A stretch of 64,000 bases of DNA from assembly GCA_003611955.1 (NCBI GenBank), contig RAZE01000015.1, positions 1 through 64,000 of the forward strand, written 5' to 3'. The notes under the pieces are model-generated. The model was not told the origin of the DNA. It saw nothing but the letters and a program-made list of their open reading frames with translations, and did no database searches. Positions within the stretch are counted from its first letter, which is position 1. Each line of letters begins with the position of its first letter. Shown here piece after piece: positions 1-8,828 of this stretch. The position numbers and the translations under genes were made by a program. Origin of the DNA: a bacterium 1XD8-76. Its GTDB lineage: Bacteria > Bacillota > Clostridia > Lachnospirales > Lachnospiraceae.

Positions 1-4
1 AATC

Positions 5-33
5 ATTCCGCTGTCTTTCGACAGCTTCGGAAT
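5..33 (-). other. Hairpin in leader leaving the window
   Basis: A nested inverted repeat has arms GCTGTC/GACAGC around a four-base loop, extended by ATTCC/GGAAT. It lies downstream of the minus-strand promoter at 113-141 and would be part of the same transcript. It has no adjacent T-run, so it looks like leader structure rather than a terminator. The RNA class is not recognised. Confidence 0.45.
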
Positions 34-71
34 TTTTCAGGGCTGCATTACTGTTTATTTGTCAAGGTTCT

Positions 72-110
72 AAAAGCTTCACCCCAAAGACGCTCTGACG
101 TGAAGCTTTT
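72..110 (-). other. Perfect 10-bp hairpin at the start of a leader RNA
   Basis: Arms AAAAGCTTCA and TGAAGCTTTT pair perfectly around a 19-base loop. The hairpin sits at the predicted start of a minus-strand transcript running out of the window. It could be a 5' stabilising stem, part of a riboswitch or small RNA, or less likely a terminator for the permease gene ending at 192. Confidence 0.5.
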
Positions 111-112
111 AT

Positions 113-141
113 ATGATATCAAACCATTCAGCAATTGTCAA
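113..141 (-). promoter_or_regulatory. Sigma-A-type promoter for the gene or RNA left of the window
   Basis: On the minus strand TTGACA (136-141) is separated by 17 bases from TATCAT (113-118). The start point would be near 106, at the foot of the hairpin at 72-110. Confidence 0.7.
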
Positions 142-191
142 CTACTTTTTGGAATTTTTTCCAATAAAATTTTTTCCTGAAATTTTCCATT

Positions 192-2555
192 TTAATAGTC
201 CGCAATCACATCCACAATATTCATATTTTCTATTCTTTTCATCGGCCCCCGCACCGCTATCGCACTGGAGACGGCAACCAGCAGGACGACCAGACATAAC
301 TCCGCCGCCGGTATCTCCCAGGCCGCATTCCAGCGCGGATAGATCAGATGATTCCACAAATATCTGTGAACCGGCAGACCGAACAGCGTCCCTGCAACAA
401 TGCCCGCTCCCGCATAGGTACAGGTCTCCGCCCGCAGCATTCTCCCGATCTGTCTCATATCCATTCCCACCGCCCGCATCGCGCCGTACTGTTTTAACCG
501 CGCCGCCACGCTCATTGAAATACTGTTGATGATATTGAACGCTGCTATGACCGCTATAATGCCCAGAAAGCCGTATAGAAATACTGCGAAAGAATAGTAG
601 GCGCCTCTCGCGCTCTTGTCGCTCAGTCTGTTATCCGAAAACAGAAACTGATCCCCCGCCAGCTCCCTCAATCTGTCCGTCGTTTTCTCTCCTGCGCCCC
701 GCCTCACCTGAATGTCGATGATCGTGTACGCCGTCTGTCCCGTCAACCTGGCAAACAGCGCCTCGGAGCAAACGAGAATCTCTGTATCCGCCCCGCCGCT
801 AAACGGGCAATGTTCCAAAAATCCCTCCACAGTCAGCTCGCCCAGATCTGTTCTTATCATATCGCCCTGCTGCCACGGGCAGTTCTGAGAATAGACCGCA
901 AGCACCGATCCCTCCCCGGCGTCTTTCGCCGTTTTCTCCAGCCCGATCCGGTCGGATGCCCATTTTTCTTCGTCGGCCCAGTTGAACTGCAGCGCCTCGT
1001 AAGAGATCAGCATCACTTTCCTGTCACCGGATTCACTGTGGGCAGTAATATCGTAGGCAAACTGCCTGCCGTAAACGCGTTTCACTCCCTCTGTCTGATA
1101 CAGCTCCTGCACGAGTTCTTTCGGCACCGAGCAGGTCTCATCCTTGCTGAGGATAGAAAAATCCGGTGTGTAGGGGCGCAGCGGCGTGATGGCATATCCC
1201 ATAAAATCCCAGAGGGAAGAAAACCCCAGAAACAATATGATGCTGACGGCGAAAGAACCTGTCATCAGGAGAAAGTTTCTCCTGTTCTGCCTTGCGTGAT
1301 ACACTCCCAGCGCCGTATCGATCTTTGTCCGTTTCGTATTCGCCGCTTTTTTTAACGGCCTGGTATTCCACGCATTTCCCGATACCGCGGTAAGCGGCGA
1401 CACTTTCGCCGCCTTTTTCGCCGGCGATCCGGCGGCGATGAGCACTGTCAGAAGTCCTGCCGCCGCACCCATGACGATTCCGGCGATACTTACGCCAAAC
1501 ACCGGCATATCCGCAAAATACTCCGCACTCAAAAAACGGAGCAGGGAACACATCAGCCAGGTCATGACAACCCCGGCGGACACGCCCGCGGGAACCGCCG
1601 TCCTGCACCAGTAGAGCGCCTCCAGCCGCACAAAACGTATCGTCTGCTTTCTGTCCGCCCCGATACAGTGCAGCATCCCGAAAAAAGCTGTCCTCTGCGC
1701 GATATTGCTGTTCAGGCTGCTGGCAATCATCAGCGTCCCTGCAAGCAGCACAAGAAAAAACAGCACCACCGCCGCCCCGTAGATGGCCACAAAGGTGGAA
1801 TCTCTGCTGGCTCCGGCGACCGCCAGCAACATGGTATTTTCGGACACATCCTCCTCTTCCAGTCCATACTCCGCTTTTATCCTGTCTATCGCTCTCCTGA
1901 AATCAATATGATCTTTGAACTTCACATAGTAGACCATATCGACATCCGTTATATCCTCCTGTTTCTCCTGTCGATACAACTCCTGAAAGGGGCCTATCGG
2001 CAGACACATGACAACGGCGTCCAGTTTTGCCGCCATCGCCTCTGTCTCCAGAAATCCGGATACTCTGTACGCCCTCTTTTCTCCGGACGGCGCCTCCAGC
2101 AATACGGTATCCCCCGTCTCGACCCCCAGAGAATCTTTTGCATTGTCCAGCAGCAGCGTCTCCTGTTTCTCTCCCGGGAAAACGCCCTCCACCAGTTCTT
2201 CCGCCAGTATCTCCGTCACGAGCGATTCCTCTATTCCGCAGATGCCGACTTTCTTCCCGCCGATCATATACTCTTCTCTCAGCCGGTAATTTAAACTGTT
2301 GTACCAGGAAGAGGCCGCCACCTCCGGACGCATGGCGATCATCCCCGCCTCCTCCTCTGTAATATTTTTCAGCATAATATGCCAGTTTCCGTATTCCGCA
2401 ACGGCCCTGATCTTCTGGCTCCGCACTTCCATGTCAGCCATGCTGAAGATTCCCGTCACCAGAAATACCGCCAGAAAAATGCAGAGTCTCGTCATCTTGT
2501 TTTTCTTTCGATGCACTTTTGCGGAGATGGGAATCAGACTAAGATAACTTTTCAT
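192..2555 (-). CDS. ABC exporter permease, FtsX/MacB-like
   Basis: A 787-residue membrane protein. One transmembrane helix near residues 23-43 is followed by a large extracytoplasmic MacB-type periplasmic-core region. A block of helices follows at about 255-400, then another helix near 430, a second extracellular region, and a last FtsX block at about 675-785. Duplicated FtsX modules are typical of peptide, antibiotic or lipoprotein ABC exporters. The start has AGGAGG eight bases upstream and overlaps the end of the ATPase gene by 17 bases, so the two are translationally coupled. The two-component system just upstream suggests envelope-stress or antimicrobial-peptide sensing. The substrate cannot be told from sequence. 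Confidence 0.88.
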   Translation of the reverse strand: MKSYLSLIPISAKVHRKKNKMTRLCIFLAVFLVTGIFSMADMEVRSQKIRAVAEYGNWHIMLKNITEEEAGMIAMRPEVAASSWYNSLNYRLREEYMIGGKKVGICGIEESLVTEILAEELVEGVFPGEKQETLLLDNAKDSLGVETGDTVLLEAPSGEKRAYRVSGFLETEAMAAKLDAVVMCLPIGPFQELYRQEKQEDITDVDMVYYVKFKDHIDFRRAIDRIKAEYGLEEEDVSENTMLLAVAGASRDSTFVAIYGAAVVLFFLVLLAGTLMIASSLNSNIAQRTAFFGMLHCIGADRKQTIRFVRLEALYWCRTAVPAGVSAGVVMTWLMCSLLRFLSAEYFADMPVFGVSIAGIVMGAAAGLLTVLIAAGSPAKKAAKVSPLTAVSGNAWNTRPLKKAANTKRTKIDTALGVYHARQNRRNFLLMTGSFAVSIILFLGFSSLWDFMGYAITPLRPYTPDFSILSKDETCSVPKELVQELYQTEGVKRVYGRQFAYDITAHSESGDRKVMLISYEALQFNWADEEKWASDRIGLEKTAKDAGEGSVLAVYSQNCPWQQGDMIRTDLGELTVEGFLEHCPFSGGADTEILVCSEALFARLTGQTAYTIIDIQVRRGAGEKTTDRLRELAGDQFLFSDNRLSDKSARGAYYSFAVFLYGFLGIIAVIAAFNIINSISMSVAARLKQYGAMRAVGMDMRQIGRMLRAETCTYAGAGIVAGTLFGLPVHRYLWNHLIYPRWNAAWEIPAAELCLVVLLVAVSSAIAVRGPMKRIENMNIVDVIADY

Positions 2556-3234
2556 TGCGCTTTCCTCCTAAATCCACGAGATGCCCGTCCGTCACGCTGA
2601 ACACCCTGTCTGCAAAAGCCGTGAGATTCCGGTTATGCGTGATCATCAGGATCGTCTGACTGTATTTTCCGGAAGCTTTCACCAGAAGTTCCATCACATC
2701 CCGGCTGCTCGCGCTGTCCAGATTCCCGGTAGGTTCATCCGCCAGAATAAGGATCGGCTTTGTGATGAGCGCCCTGCCGATGGCCACCCTCTGCTGCTGC
2801 CCTCCCGAGAGCTGTCCCGGAAGATGGCCTCTGCGCTCCGCCAGCCCCAGCGTCTCCATGATCTCCTCCACCGCCTGTCTGTCCGGCCTCCTGCTGTCCA
2901 AAAGCAGCGGAAACATAATATTCTGTTCCACATTCAGCTCGGGAATCAGCTGAAAAGACTGAAAGACAAAGCCGATGTTTCTCCGGCGGAAAATCGTGCG
3001 CTGCTGTTCCTTCATCGACAGCAGATTTTCGCGATTCAACACAATGCTGCCCGACGTCGGCGTATCCAGACCGCCAATGCAGTTGAGAAGCGTACTTTTC
3101 CCGGAGCCTGAAGCGCCGACCACCGCCGCGAATTCCCCTTTCTCCATGGCAAACGAAACGTCCGTCAATGCTTTCACCGCATTTTCACCGCTCCCGTAAG
3201 TCTTGCACAAGTTCTGTACCTTTAAAATTTCCAT
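2539..3234 (-). CDS. ABC transporter ATP-binding protein, MacB/LolD class
   Basis: A 231-residue cytoplasmic ATPase that energises the permease encoded directly downstream. Visible motifs are Walker A GASGSGKST (about 40-48), a Q-loop in FVFQSFQL, the signature LSGGQQQR, and Walker B ILADEPTGNLD followed by the H-loop MITHN. Length and motifs fit the LolD/MacB/BceA family. The start follows AAGGAGG at eight bases. It lies 56 bases after the histidine kinase gene, and that gap holds repeated CTTAC elements that may bind the response regulator. Confidence 0.93.
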   Translation of the reverse strand: MEILKVQNLCKTYGSGENAVKALTDVSFAMEKGEFAAVVGASGSGKSTLLNCIGGLDTPTSGSIVLNRENLLSMKEQQRTIFRRRNIGFVFQSFQLIPELNVEQNIMFPLLLDSRRPDRQAVEEIMETLGLAERRGHLPGQLSGGQQQRVAIGRALITKPILILADEPTGNLDSASSRDVMELLVKASGKYSQTILMITHNRNLTAFADRVFSVTDGHLVDLGGKRNEKLS

Positions 3235-3272
3235 ATGTTTTTCCTCCTTATTTATTAAGATACAAAACCAAC

Positions 3273-3310
3273 CTTACGATCCGGTGAATTTCATCTTACA
3301 ATCCTGTAAG
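3273..3310 (-). promoter_or_regulatory. Possible response-regulator binding repeats
   Basis: CTTACGATC (3273-3281) and CTTACAATC (3295-3303) are near-identical direct repeats 22 bases apart, two helical turns. The second is part of a perfect inverted repeat CTTACA-ATCC-TGTAAG at 3295-3310. They sit at the 3' end of the kinase gene, just before the ABC genes. Tandem sites of this kind are usual for OmpR-family regulators. Assigning them to the regulator at 4605-5285 is inference. Confidence 0.4.
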
Positions 3311-4601
3311 ATTTTTGCCGTCCCTGCAAGTTTTCCTCTCCATTTGGAAAAGAGAGCGTGAAGACGGCTCCTGCGCCTTTTTCGCTCTGCACGCTGAGCG
3401 TTCCGCACTGCCCCTCCGCAATGGATCTGACGAGAGGCAGCCCCAGCCCTGTTCCCTGTCCGCTCCCGCTTCGATAAAACCGCTTAAAAATATGATGGAT
3501 ATCCTCCTCCGCGATCCCCTCCCCGTTATCAGCCACGGTAAAGCGGGTCATGAGCGGCATCTGTTCCCATGTGATGCGGATCTTGCCCCCTTCGCCCGTA
3601 TGGTCCAGCGCATTTTTCACAAGATTGCACAGAGCCTCTCTGCTCCACTCGGGATCGCAGTACACTCGCGCGCCGTCCTCCCCGGATAAAAGCAATTCTT
3701 TCTTTTCCCATTCCGCCCTGTCCGTGAATTCCTCCAGCGCCTGCAGCGCCAGCTCCTTCGCATCGCACACCTTTTTGAAAAAGGCAACGCTGCCCGCGTC
3801 CAGCCTTGTGATCTTCAACAGCGTCCGGATCAGTCCCTCCATTCGCCTGACCGCCGCCTCGGATTTCCCTGCGAAACGCACGACCGCATCCTCCCGGTCC
3901 GGTTCATTCAGCAAAATCTCCTGGTACATGGACAGCGCCGCTAACGGCGTTTTAAGCTGGTGCGATATATCCGACACGGTGGTTTTCAGAAACCTCTTCA
4001 CCTTGTCTTCGGTCTCCTGCTTTGCCTTCAGCATTGCCGCCATAAAATTAATGCGCGAAAACAGCTGATAAAGCGTGCCGTCGTAAAGCTCCGGCAATCC
4101 CGGCAGAAAATCGCCCTCCATGCTTCTCTCTATCGCCGCAATGGCTCCCCTGTAAATACCGTCCCTCTTTTGAAGATATCGAAAAACGCAGAAAAAAAGC
4201 GCAAAGGAAAACAACGCGCCGCCCAGAGAAATCGCCGTTCTCTCCGCGGCACAATACTCATGGAGAAGCGGCACGAGCCGGATATCCGTATCTTTCGTCA
4301 GCCCGATCCGGTGGATAAGTTCCTCCCCCTCCGCCAAAGCCTCCCCTGTCAGGCCGGACGCATCCTGTTCCCCTGCCGGTTTCCATGTCCCCAGCGCACA
4401 GGCCACCGATTCCGCGGCGCACTGTCTCGATACCCCCTGATCCAACAGCGAGGAGACGATCGCCGCGTCATGTTCAAACAGCAGATCCCGCATCCGGTTC
4501 TCCTGCATCCTCATAAGCAGCAAAGCTGCCGTCATCCCCAGCACGGCGATGCACAGCAGCTCTGCCAAAAATATTTTTGTATCTTTTTCTTTCCAAAACA
4601 T
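3291..4601 (-). CDS. Two-component sensor histidine kinase
   Basis: A 436-residue membrane kinase. Transmembrane helices lie at about 10-31 and 122-142 and bracket an extracellular sensor loop of roughly 90 residues. A linker is followed by the HisKA H-box SDISHQLKTPLAAL, with the phosphoacceptor near His214, then N-box LVKNALDHT, G1 VADNGEGIA and G2 GTGLGLPL. The start codon is four bases after the stop of the response regulator, with AGGTG as ribosome site inside that gene's last codons. It should phosphorylate the adjacent OmpR-type regulator and so control the downstream ABC exporter. Confidence 0.92.
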   Translation of the reverse strand: MFWKEKDTKIFLAELLCIAVLGMTAALLLMRMQENRMRDLLFEHDAAIVSSLLDQGVSRQCAAESVACALGTWKPAGEQDASGLTGEALAEGEELIHRIGLTKDTDIRLVPLLHEYCAAERTAISLGGALFSFALFFCVFRYLQKRDGIYRGAIAAIERSMEGDFLPGLPELYDGTLYQLFSRINFMAAMLKAKQETEDKVKRFLKTTVSDISHQLKTPLAALSMYQEILLNEPDREDAVVRFAGKSEAAVRRMEGLIRTLLKITRLDAGSVAFFKKVCDAKELALQALEEFTDRAEWEKKELLLSGEDGARVYCDPEWSREALCNLVKNALDHTGEGGKIRITWEQMPLMTRFTVADNGEGIAEEDIHHIFKRFYRSGSGQGTGLGLPLVRSIAEGQCGTLSVQSEKGAGAVFTLSFPNGEENLQGRQKSYRIVR

Positions 4602-4604
4602 AGG

Positions 4605-5285
4605 TTACACCTCATTCCACCGATACCCGAAGCCCCTGACCGTCATAAGATATCTCGGCCTGGAAGGATCTTCTTCTATCTTTTCTCTCAGCCGCCTGAC
4701 GTAGACGGAAACCGTATTATCGTCCACAAAACTTCCGCCGCTGTCCCACAGTTCTTCCAGAATCATCTTTCTTGTCACAACGATTCCGGCGTTCCGGATC
4801 AACAGACAGAGCAGACGGTATTCCGCCCCCGTCAGTTCCAGCTCCTTGCCTCCCCGCTTTGCTCTTCCCCTCTGCTGGTCTATCACGATATCTCCTGTCC
4901 TTAATAAAATTTCCCCTTTCGGCGCTCCCGCCCGTCTGAGGAGCGCGTGGATTCTGGAACACAGTTCCCCCAGCCGAAAAGGTTTCGTCACATAGTCATC
5001 GCCGCCGCCGTCCAGTCCCCTGACAACGCTCATCTCATCGTCCGCCGCCGTCAAAAAAATGACCGGGGTCCCGTCTCCGCTCTCCCTTATATTTTCACAC
5101 ACCTCAAAACCTGTCCCGTCCGGCAGGCTGACATCCAGCAGCAGGAGATCGAACCCCTGCCGCAGGCATTTTTCTGCTTCGCCCACGCTGCGGGCGGCCA
5201 CTATCTCATAACCCTGTTTCCTGAGAGCATACTGCAGCCCGTCGATCAGGGCATCGTCATCCTCCAACAATAGTATTCTGCTCAT
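4605..5285 (-). CDS. OmpR/PhoB-family response regulator
   Basis: A 226-residue DNA-binding regulator. The receiver domain (1-115) has the acidic pocket LLEDDD, phosphoacceptor Asp51 in LLLLDVSLPDG, Thr79 and Lys101 in YVTKPF. The C-terminal winged-helix domain (about 130-225) contains ELTGAEYRLL and VSVYVRRLREKIE, typical of OmpR/PhoB proteins. Its ATG overlaps the stop of the CvpA-like gene (ATGA) and its stop lies four bases before the kinase, so it is in one operon with both. The target is probably the ABC exporter at 192-3234. Confidence 0.93.
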   Translation of the reverse strand: MSRILLLEDDDALIDGLQYALRKQGYEIVAARSVGEAEKCLRQGFDLLLLDVSLPDGTGFEVCENIRESGDGTPVIFLTAADDEMSVVRGLDGGGDDYVTKPFRLGELCSRIHALLRRAGAPKGEILLRTGDIVIDQQRGRAKRGGKELELTGAEYRLLCLLIRNAGIVVTRKMILEELWDSGGSFVDDNTVSVYVRRLREKIEEDPSRPRYLMTVRGFGYRWNEV

Positions 5286-5770
5286 AAAAATATCCCTATC
5301 ATTCTCTGAATAAAGTTATAAAGCATGTTGTGCTGATACAGGAAATTCAAAAATTTATTTTCCGTGATCAGAGCCACAAGCGGCTCCCCGTCTATCGGAA
5401 TGCGCAGACAGGAGATCACCGCGAACCCTACCCATACGATCACCGTCGCCTCGATCCCCCCGGCAATCGTCCCGAACAGTCTGTTGAGCCCGCTCAGAAT
5501 CGGCAGTTTTGCGATCAGTCCCAGAGAGCAGAAGACCAGCCGGAGCAGTTTTCTCGCGATCAGAATAATCAGCAATATGATTCCCGACACGAGGAATCCG
5601 ATCAGATTTTTCCCCAGGGCGGATTCTATCACAACTATCCCCGCCACTACGGCCAGGGAGACAATGACAATATCCGCCAATGCCCCCACTTCATCGATCA
5701 GTCCATTGCGGGAGCCCTGGAAGATCCTCCATATGTAGATCAGTGCGACAACAATCAATATAATATACAT
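5282..5770 (-). CDS. CvpA-like small integral membrane protein
   Basis: A 162-residue very hydrophobic protein with about four transmembrane segments (roughly 2-20, 25-50, 55-75 and 100-125). The N-terminal pattern RNGLIDEVGALADI resembles the CvpA/colicin V production family, which is linked to envelope integrity. The gene ends in an ATGA overlap with the response regulator and starts 18 bases after the preceding gene. It may report envelope state to the two-component system, which is inference. Family assignment is by overall pattern only. Confidence 0.65.
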   Translation of the reverse strand: MYIILIVVALIYIWRIFQGSRNGLIDEVGALADIVIVSLAVVAGIVVIESALGKNLIGFLVSGIILLIILIARKLLRLVFCSLGLIAKLPILSGLNRLFGTIAGGIEATVIVWVGFAVISCLRIPIDGEPLVALITENKFLNFLYQHNMLYNFIQRMIGIFL

Positions 5771-5787
5771 TTTATATTTTTCTTCCT

Positions 5788-6966
5788 TTATTTCAATTCG
5801 ATTTCTCTGATGGAATCCCGCCCCACGAGAGTAAACTTACCGATGGAATCTCCCGGGATCAGCAGTGATATACTCTCATCCATCACGCCGTTGAATTTCT
5901 CCACCCCGGAAAGATTATAGATGCTGCACCCGGTCTCCCCGTAAATATAAACTCTTTCGTCCTTCAGCACCACATTCCTGTATTCCAGGTCAAATCCCTG
6001 GCTCAGACAGACTTTTCCCATACTGTCATACAGATTGATCACATATTTGTTTTTTCCTGTCGTATCGTAGGACACCAGCGCCACATATGTTTCGCTGTGG
6101 TGAACGGAACGCACCTCACTCTCCAGCAGCACTTCCGTTTTGCTCACCGGTTTCTGGGCCCCCTCGTAGAACATCAGTCTGTCATCCGCCACGGCGAATG
6201 CCAGTTCCGGCGTCATAAATCTCACATAGGGAACCACAGCCTGATAGTCGTAACCGCTCATATAGTTATCCACTTCGTTTTGGCCCACTTCCCCAAAGTT
6301 GTAAAATGCCACGCTGGATTTTACGCCTCCCTCCTCCGCCGCCACAAAGGATACCATCGCAAGATTGCTGTCCGGAGAGAGGGACACGTCTATCGGGTAA
6401 CCGAACTGACTCATGGTAGTCTTGAACCGCACCGCCGCCTCGCCCTTGCTGTTATAAAGGTAGATCCACGTGATATCCGAATCGTCCAGCACCGCCGCCA
6501 CAACTCCGTTTTCCGCCACGGCCAGATCGCGGATCGGCATATTCGTCGATATTTCTCCCAGAATGTTCTGCGTATTCATCACATATATCTTCCGCCCGTT
6601 GTAATCGCCGAACGCGATCGCCGTGTTGCAGGTCGCCACGATCGGGTCCTGCATTTCGAACGTCTCATTCCATATCGCCTTTCCTTTTTTGTCGAAGCAG
6701 CCCGCGCCGTCATTGCTGTACGTCAGAATATGATCCCCCAGCGAGATCGTCTTCGCATTCGCAGACACATTTCTCCCGCTGCTTTCCACCACAGTAAACT
6801 CCGTATACACCCGGTTTCGCTGGCTGATCCAGAATATCGCCACCGCCGCCGCAATGGCCGCCACGATCAGACTGCCCTGGTAGAGCCTACGAAGCCGATA
6901 TTTTACAATCTTATCCGAATAATGTTCTCTTTTTCGGTTCTCCGCCTTTTCCTTTTTCCCGAACAT
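5788..6966 (-). CDS. Membrane-anchored beta-propeller-like protein, probable DUF5711
   Basis: About 392 residues from the ATG at 6966, chosen because AGGTGG lies four bases upstream; longer in-frame starts up to 7050 lack a good ribosome site. A basic N-terminus is followed by one transmembrane helix (about 32-50) and a large extracytoplasmic region. That region has repeated short strands with WD40/PQQ-like features such as SLSPDSNLAMVSF, suggesting a beta-propeller. It resembles the DUF5711 family of Clostridia as I recall it. Function is unknown. It sits in a minus-strand cluster with a second small unknown and the CvpA-like gene. Confidence 0.6.
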   Translation of the reverse strand: MFGKKEKAENRKREHYSDKIVKYRLRRLYQGSLIVAAIAAAVAIFWISQRNRVYTEFTVVESSGRNVSANAKTISLGDHILTYSNDGAGCFDKKGKAIWNETFEMQDPIVATCNTAIAFGDYNGRKIYVMNTQNILGEISTNMPIRDLAVAENGVVAAVLDDSDITWIYLYNSKGEAAVRFKTTMSQFGYPIDVSLSPDSNLAMVSFVAAEEGGVKSSVAFYNFGEVGQNEVDNYMSGYDYQAVVPYVRFMTPELAFAVADDRLMFYEGAQKPVSKTEVLLESEVRSVHHSETYVALVSYDTTGKNKYVINLYDSMGKVCLSQGFDLEYRNVVLKDERVYIYGETGCSIYNLSGVEKFNGVMDESISLLIPGDSIGKFTLVGRDSIREIELK

Positions 6967-7062
6967 GTTTCCACCTTTTCTCATTTGTATCCGCGCCGCA
7001 GGCCGCATGCCCGGACGGATAACCTTTTCTATCATAGCACATCCTTCCATCCTATTTCAAAC

Positions 7063-7560
7063 TTATTTCGTCAGTAATTCCACGATCTCTATCACTTCCT
7101 GTATATTTTTGTAGGAAGAAAGCGCCTCAACCATGTTTGCCGTCAGAATGAGCAGCGCCGCGCAGGCGGCTATCTTTGGAAGGATTCTCCTGTCCGTCTT
7201 CTTTTCCGTCTCTTTTTTCCGAACATTTCCCTCTGCGCTTATTTCCGGTCTGCTCTCCCCGAGCAGAAAATGTTCAATCTGTTCGGTCTCCCTCGCCACA
7301 TAGATCAACGCCTCCTGTCGGTATATCTCCTTCTCTCTCCTGTAGAAGAGAATCACCTTCCCTCCCCCTGCGCCTTCCACCCTCAGATAATCGCCGAGAT
7401 ACTGCATATGCATTCGGAAGAAAGGTCTTCTCTCCCCGCTCCTTCTGAGATGGCAGATATAGAAGTGCTCTCCCCGCTGTTCTCCCCACAATTCTATTTC
7501 CTGCCTCCCATCGCCTTTCTCTCTCAGGTAATCACATAAGTAAAGTTCTACATAAAGCAT
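7063..7560 (-). CDS. Small tail-anchored protein of unknown function
   Basis: About 165 residues. The ATG at 7560 is preferred because GGAGGGG lies five bases upstream. The first 100 residues are rich in charged and aromatic residues and look like a small cytoplasmic beta domain (MLYVELYLCDYLRE). A charged linker and one hydrophobic helix (about 130-148, KIAACAALLILTANMV) near the C-terminus suggest tail anchoring. I do not recognise the family with certainty. It begins just after the galM terminator and is the first gene of the run leading to the two-component system. Confidence 0.6.
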   Translation of the reverse strand: MLYVELYLCDYLREKGDGRQEIELWGEQRGEHFYICHLRRSGERRPFFRMHMQYLGDYLRVEGAGGGKVILFYRREKEIYRQEALIYVARETEQIEHFLLGESRPEISAEGNVRKKETEKKTDRRILPKIAACAALLILTANMVEALSSYKNIQEVIEIVELLTK

Positions 7561-7582
7561 GCTCACCCCTCCGTCTGATCTC

Positions 7583-7615
7583 CTCAAAAAAAGGATATGG
7601 TCTCCCATATCCTTT
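7583..7615 (-). terminator. Rho-independent terminator of galM
   Basis: Perfect 11-bp stem AAAGGATATGG (7590-7600) / CCATATCCTTT (7605-7615) with a four-base loop. On the minus strand it is followed by an unbroken T run (TTTTTTT). It lies 14 bases past the galM stop codon. Confidence 0.9.
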
Positions 7616-7628
7616 GTAAACTGACTCT

Positions 7629-8678
7629 TTATTCGTTGTCAAACTGATATACCGTACTGGATATATACTGCCTGTCCGGCCCAAATACCACATCCGGGAA
7701 ATTTTCTTTGTGGATAGAATCCGGGAAGTACTGCGTCTCCAGCGCCAGACCGCACCTGTTATGGTACTTCTCTCCCAGTTTTCCCTCCTGTTCCCCGAGA
7801 AAGTTCCCCGCATAGAACTGAATCCCCGGCAAACTGGTATACACTTTCATCACCCGGCTTGTCCCCGGCGCCGTAACCTTCGCCACCAGCTGAAGCTGCC
7901 CATCCGCATGGTCTAAAACCCAGTTGTGATCGTAGCCGCCGCCTATCTTAAGCTGCTCGAAGTCTTCTCCGATCTCCTTGCCGATCACTTTCGGCGCGGT
8001 GAAGTCCATAGGAGTCCCCTCCACCGGCGCAATCTCTCCAGTGGGGATGGAACCCGCCGCCACCGGCGTGTAGCAGGAGGCCTTCAGCCAGAGAGTGTGG
8101 TCCTCAATACTCCCTCCGTCCTGCCCCCTCAAATTGAAATAGCTGTGGTTTGTAGGGTTCAGGACCGTCCGCTTATCGCTGGTAAAATGATAGTCTATAC
8201 GCAGTTCATTCTCCTCCGTCACCGTATAGGTGATCTCCAGCTTTTTGTTGCCCGGGAATCCCATACAGCCATCCTCGTCCTGCAAAAACAGCTTTATACT
8301 GTTTTTTCCCTCCTCCACATCAAACACACGCACATGATAACCGTTTTCCTTGTCGCTGTGCAGATTGTTCTCGTTCTCGTTCACCGGGATCTGGTATTCC
8401 ACTCCATCGATCTCAAATTTCGCTCCGCCGATCCGGTTCGCGCTCGGTCCCACGGCAACCCCCAGAAAGCCTTCGTTCTCATAATAGGGCATCAGGTCGT
8501 CATGCCCCAGCACAACGTCAGCCAGCTTTCCGTTTTTATCCGGCACCCATAACTCTCTGATGATCCCACCGTAATTCAGGATCTTCGCACACATCCCTTT
8601 ATCGTTCTTGATGCTGTATTCGTACACTGCTTTTCTGCTCTTCTTGTCTGTTCCGAAAACTTTTTTGATTATGCTCAT
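7629..8678 (-). CDS. galM: Aldose 1-epimerase (galactose mutarotase)
   Basis: About 349 residues from the ATG at 8678, chosen for AGGAGG four bases upstream. It interconverts alpha and beta anomers of galactose or glucose in the cytoplasm. Family marks include GVAVGPSANRIGGAKFEI, NNLHSDKENGYH with the catalytic histidine region, NPTNHSYFNL (second catalytic His), GGYDHNWVLD, and a Glu in CGLALETQYFPDS that serves as general base in this family. Length is normal. It is expressed away from the recR cluster and ends at a strong terminator. No sugar-uptake gene is adjacent. Confidence 0.93.
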   Translation of the reverse strand: MSIIKKVFGTDKKSRKAVYEYSIKNDKGMCAKILNYGGIIRELWVPDKNGKLADVVLGHDDLMPYYENEGFLGVAVGPSANRIGGAKFEIDGVEYQIPVNENENNLHSDKENGYHVRVFDVEEGKNSIKLFLQDEDGCMGFPGNKKLEITYTVTEENELRIDYHFTSDKRTVLNPTNHSYFNLRGQDGGSIEDHTLWLKASCYTPVAAGSIPTGEIAPVEGTPMDFTAPKVIGKEIGEDFEQLKIGGGYDHNWVLDHADGQLQLVAKVTAPGTSRVMKVYTSLPGIQFYAGNFLGEQEGKLGEKYHNRCGLALETQYFPDSIHKENFPDVVFGPDRQYISSTVYQFDNE

Positions 8679-8689
8679 GTTTCCTCCTA

Positions 8690-8825
8690 TTCCAGTTCCG
8701 CACATCCCCTGCGGTGCACCATGCTCTCAGGACTAATTTTCTGCTGCTTTCGCATCAGCAAATTGTCCTGTGCACCTCTCGGGCATCTGCTGTTTCCAGT
8801 TCCGCACATCCCCTGCGGTGCACCA
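8690..8825. repeat. 32-bp perfect direct repeat flanking a long imperfect hairpin
   Basis: Positions 8690-8721 and 8794-8825 are identical over 32 bases, 104 bases apart. Each copy holds a small CCGCA...TGCGG stem and ends in GTGCACC; a third GTGCACC lies between them at 8770-8776. The spacer contains a long imperfect stem beginning CAGGAC (about 8729) and ending GTCCTG (about 8770). The right copy abuts the recR stop and the left copy abuts the galM ribosome site, so the unit exactly fills this gap. It may be a small repeat element or a structured untranslated region. Confidence 0.75.
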
Positions 8826-8828
8826 AAT

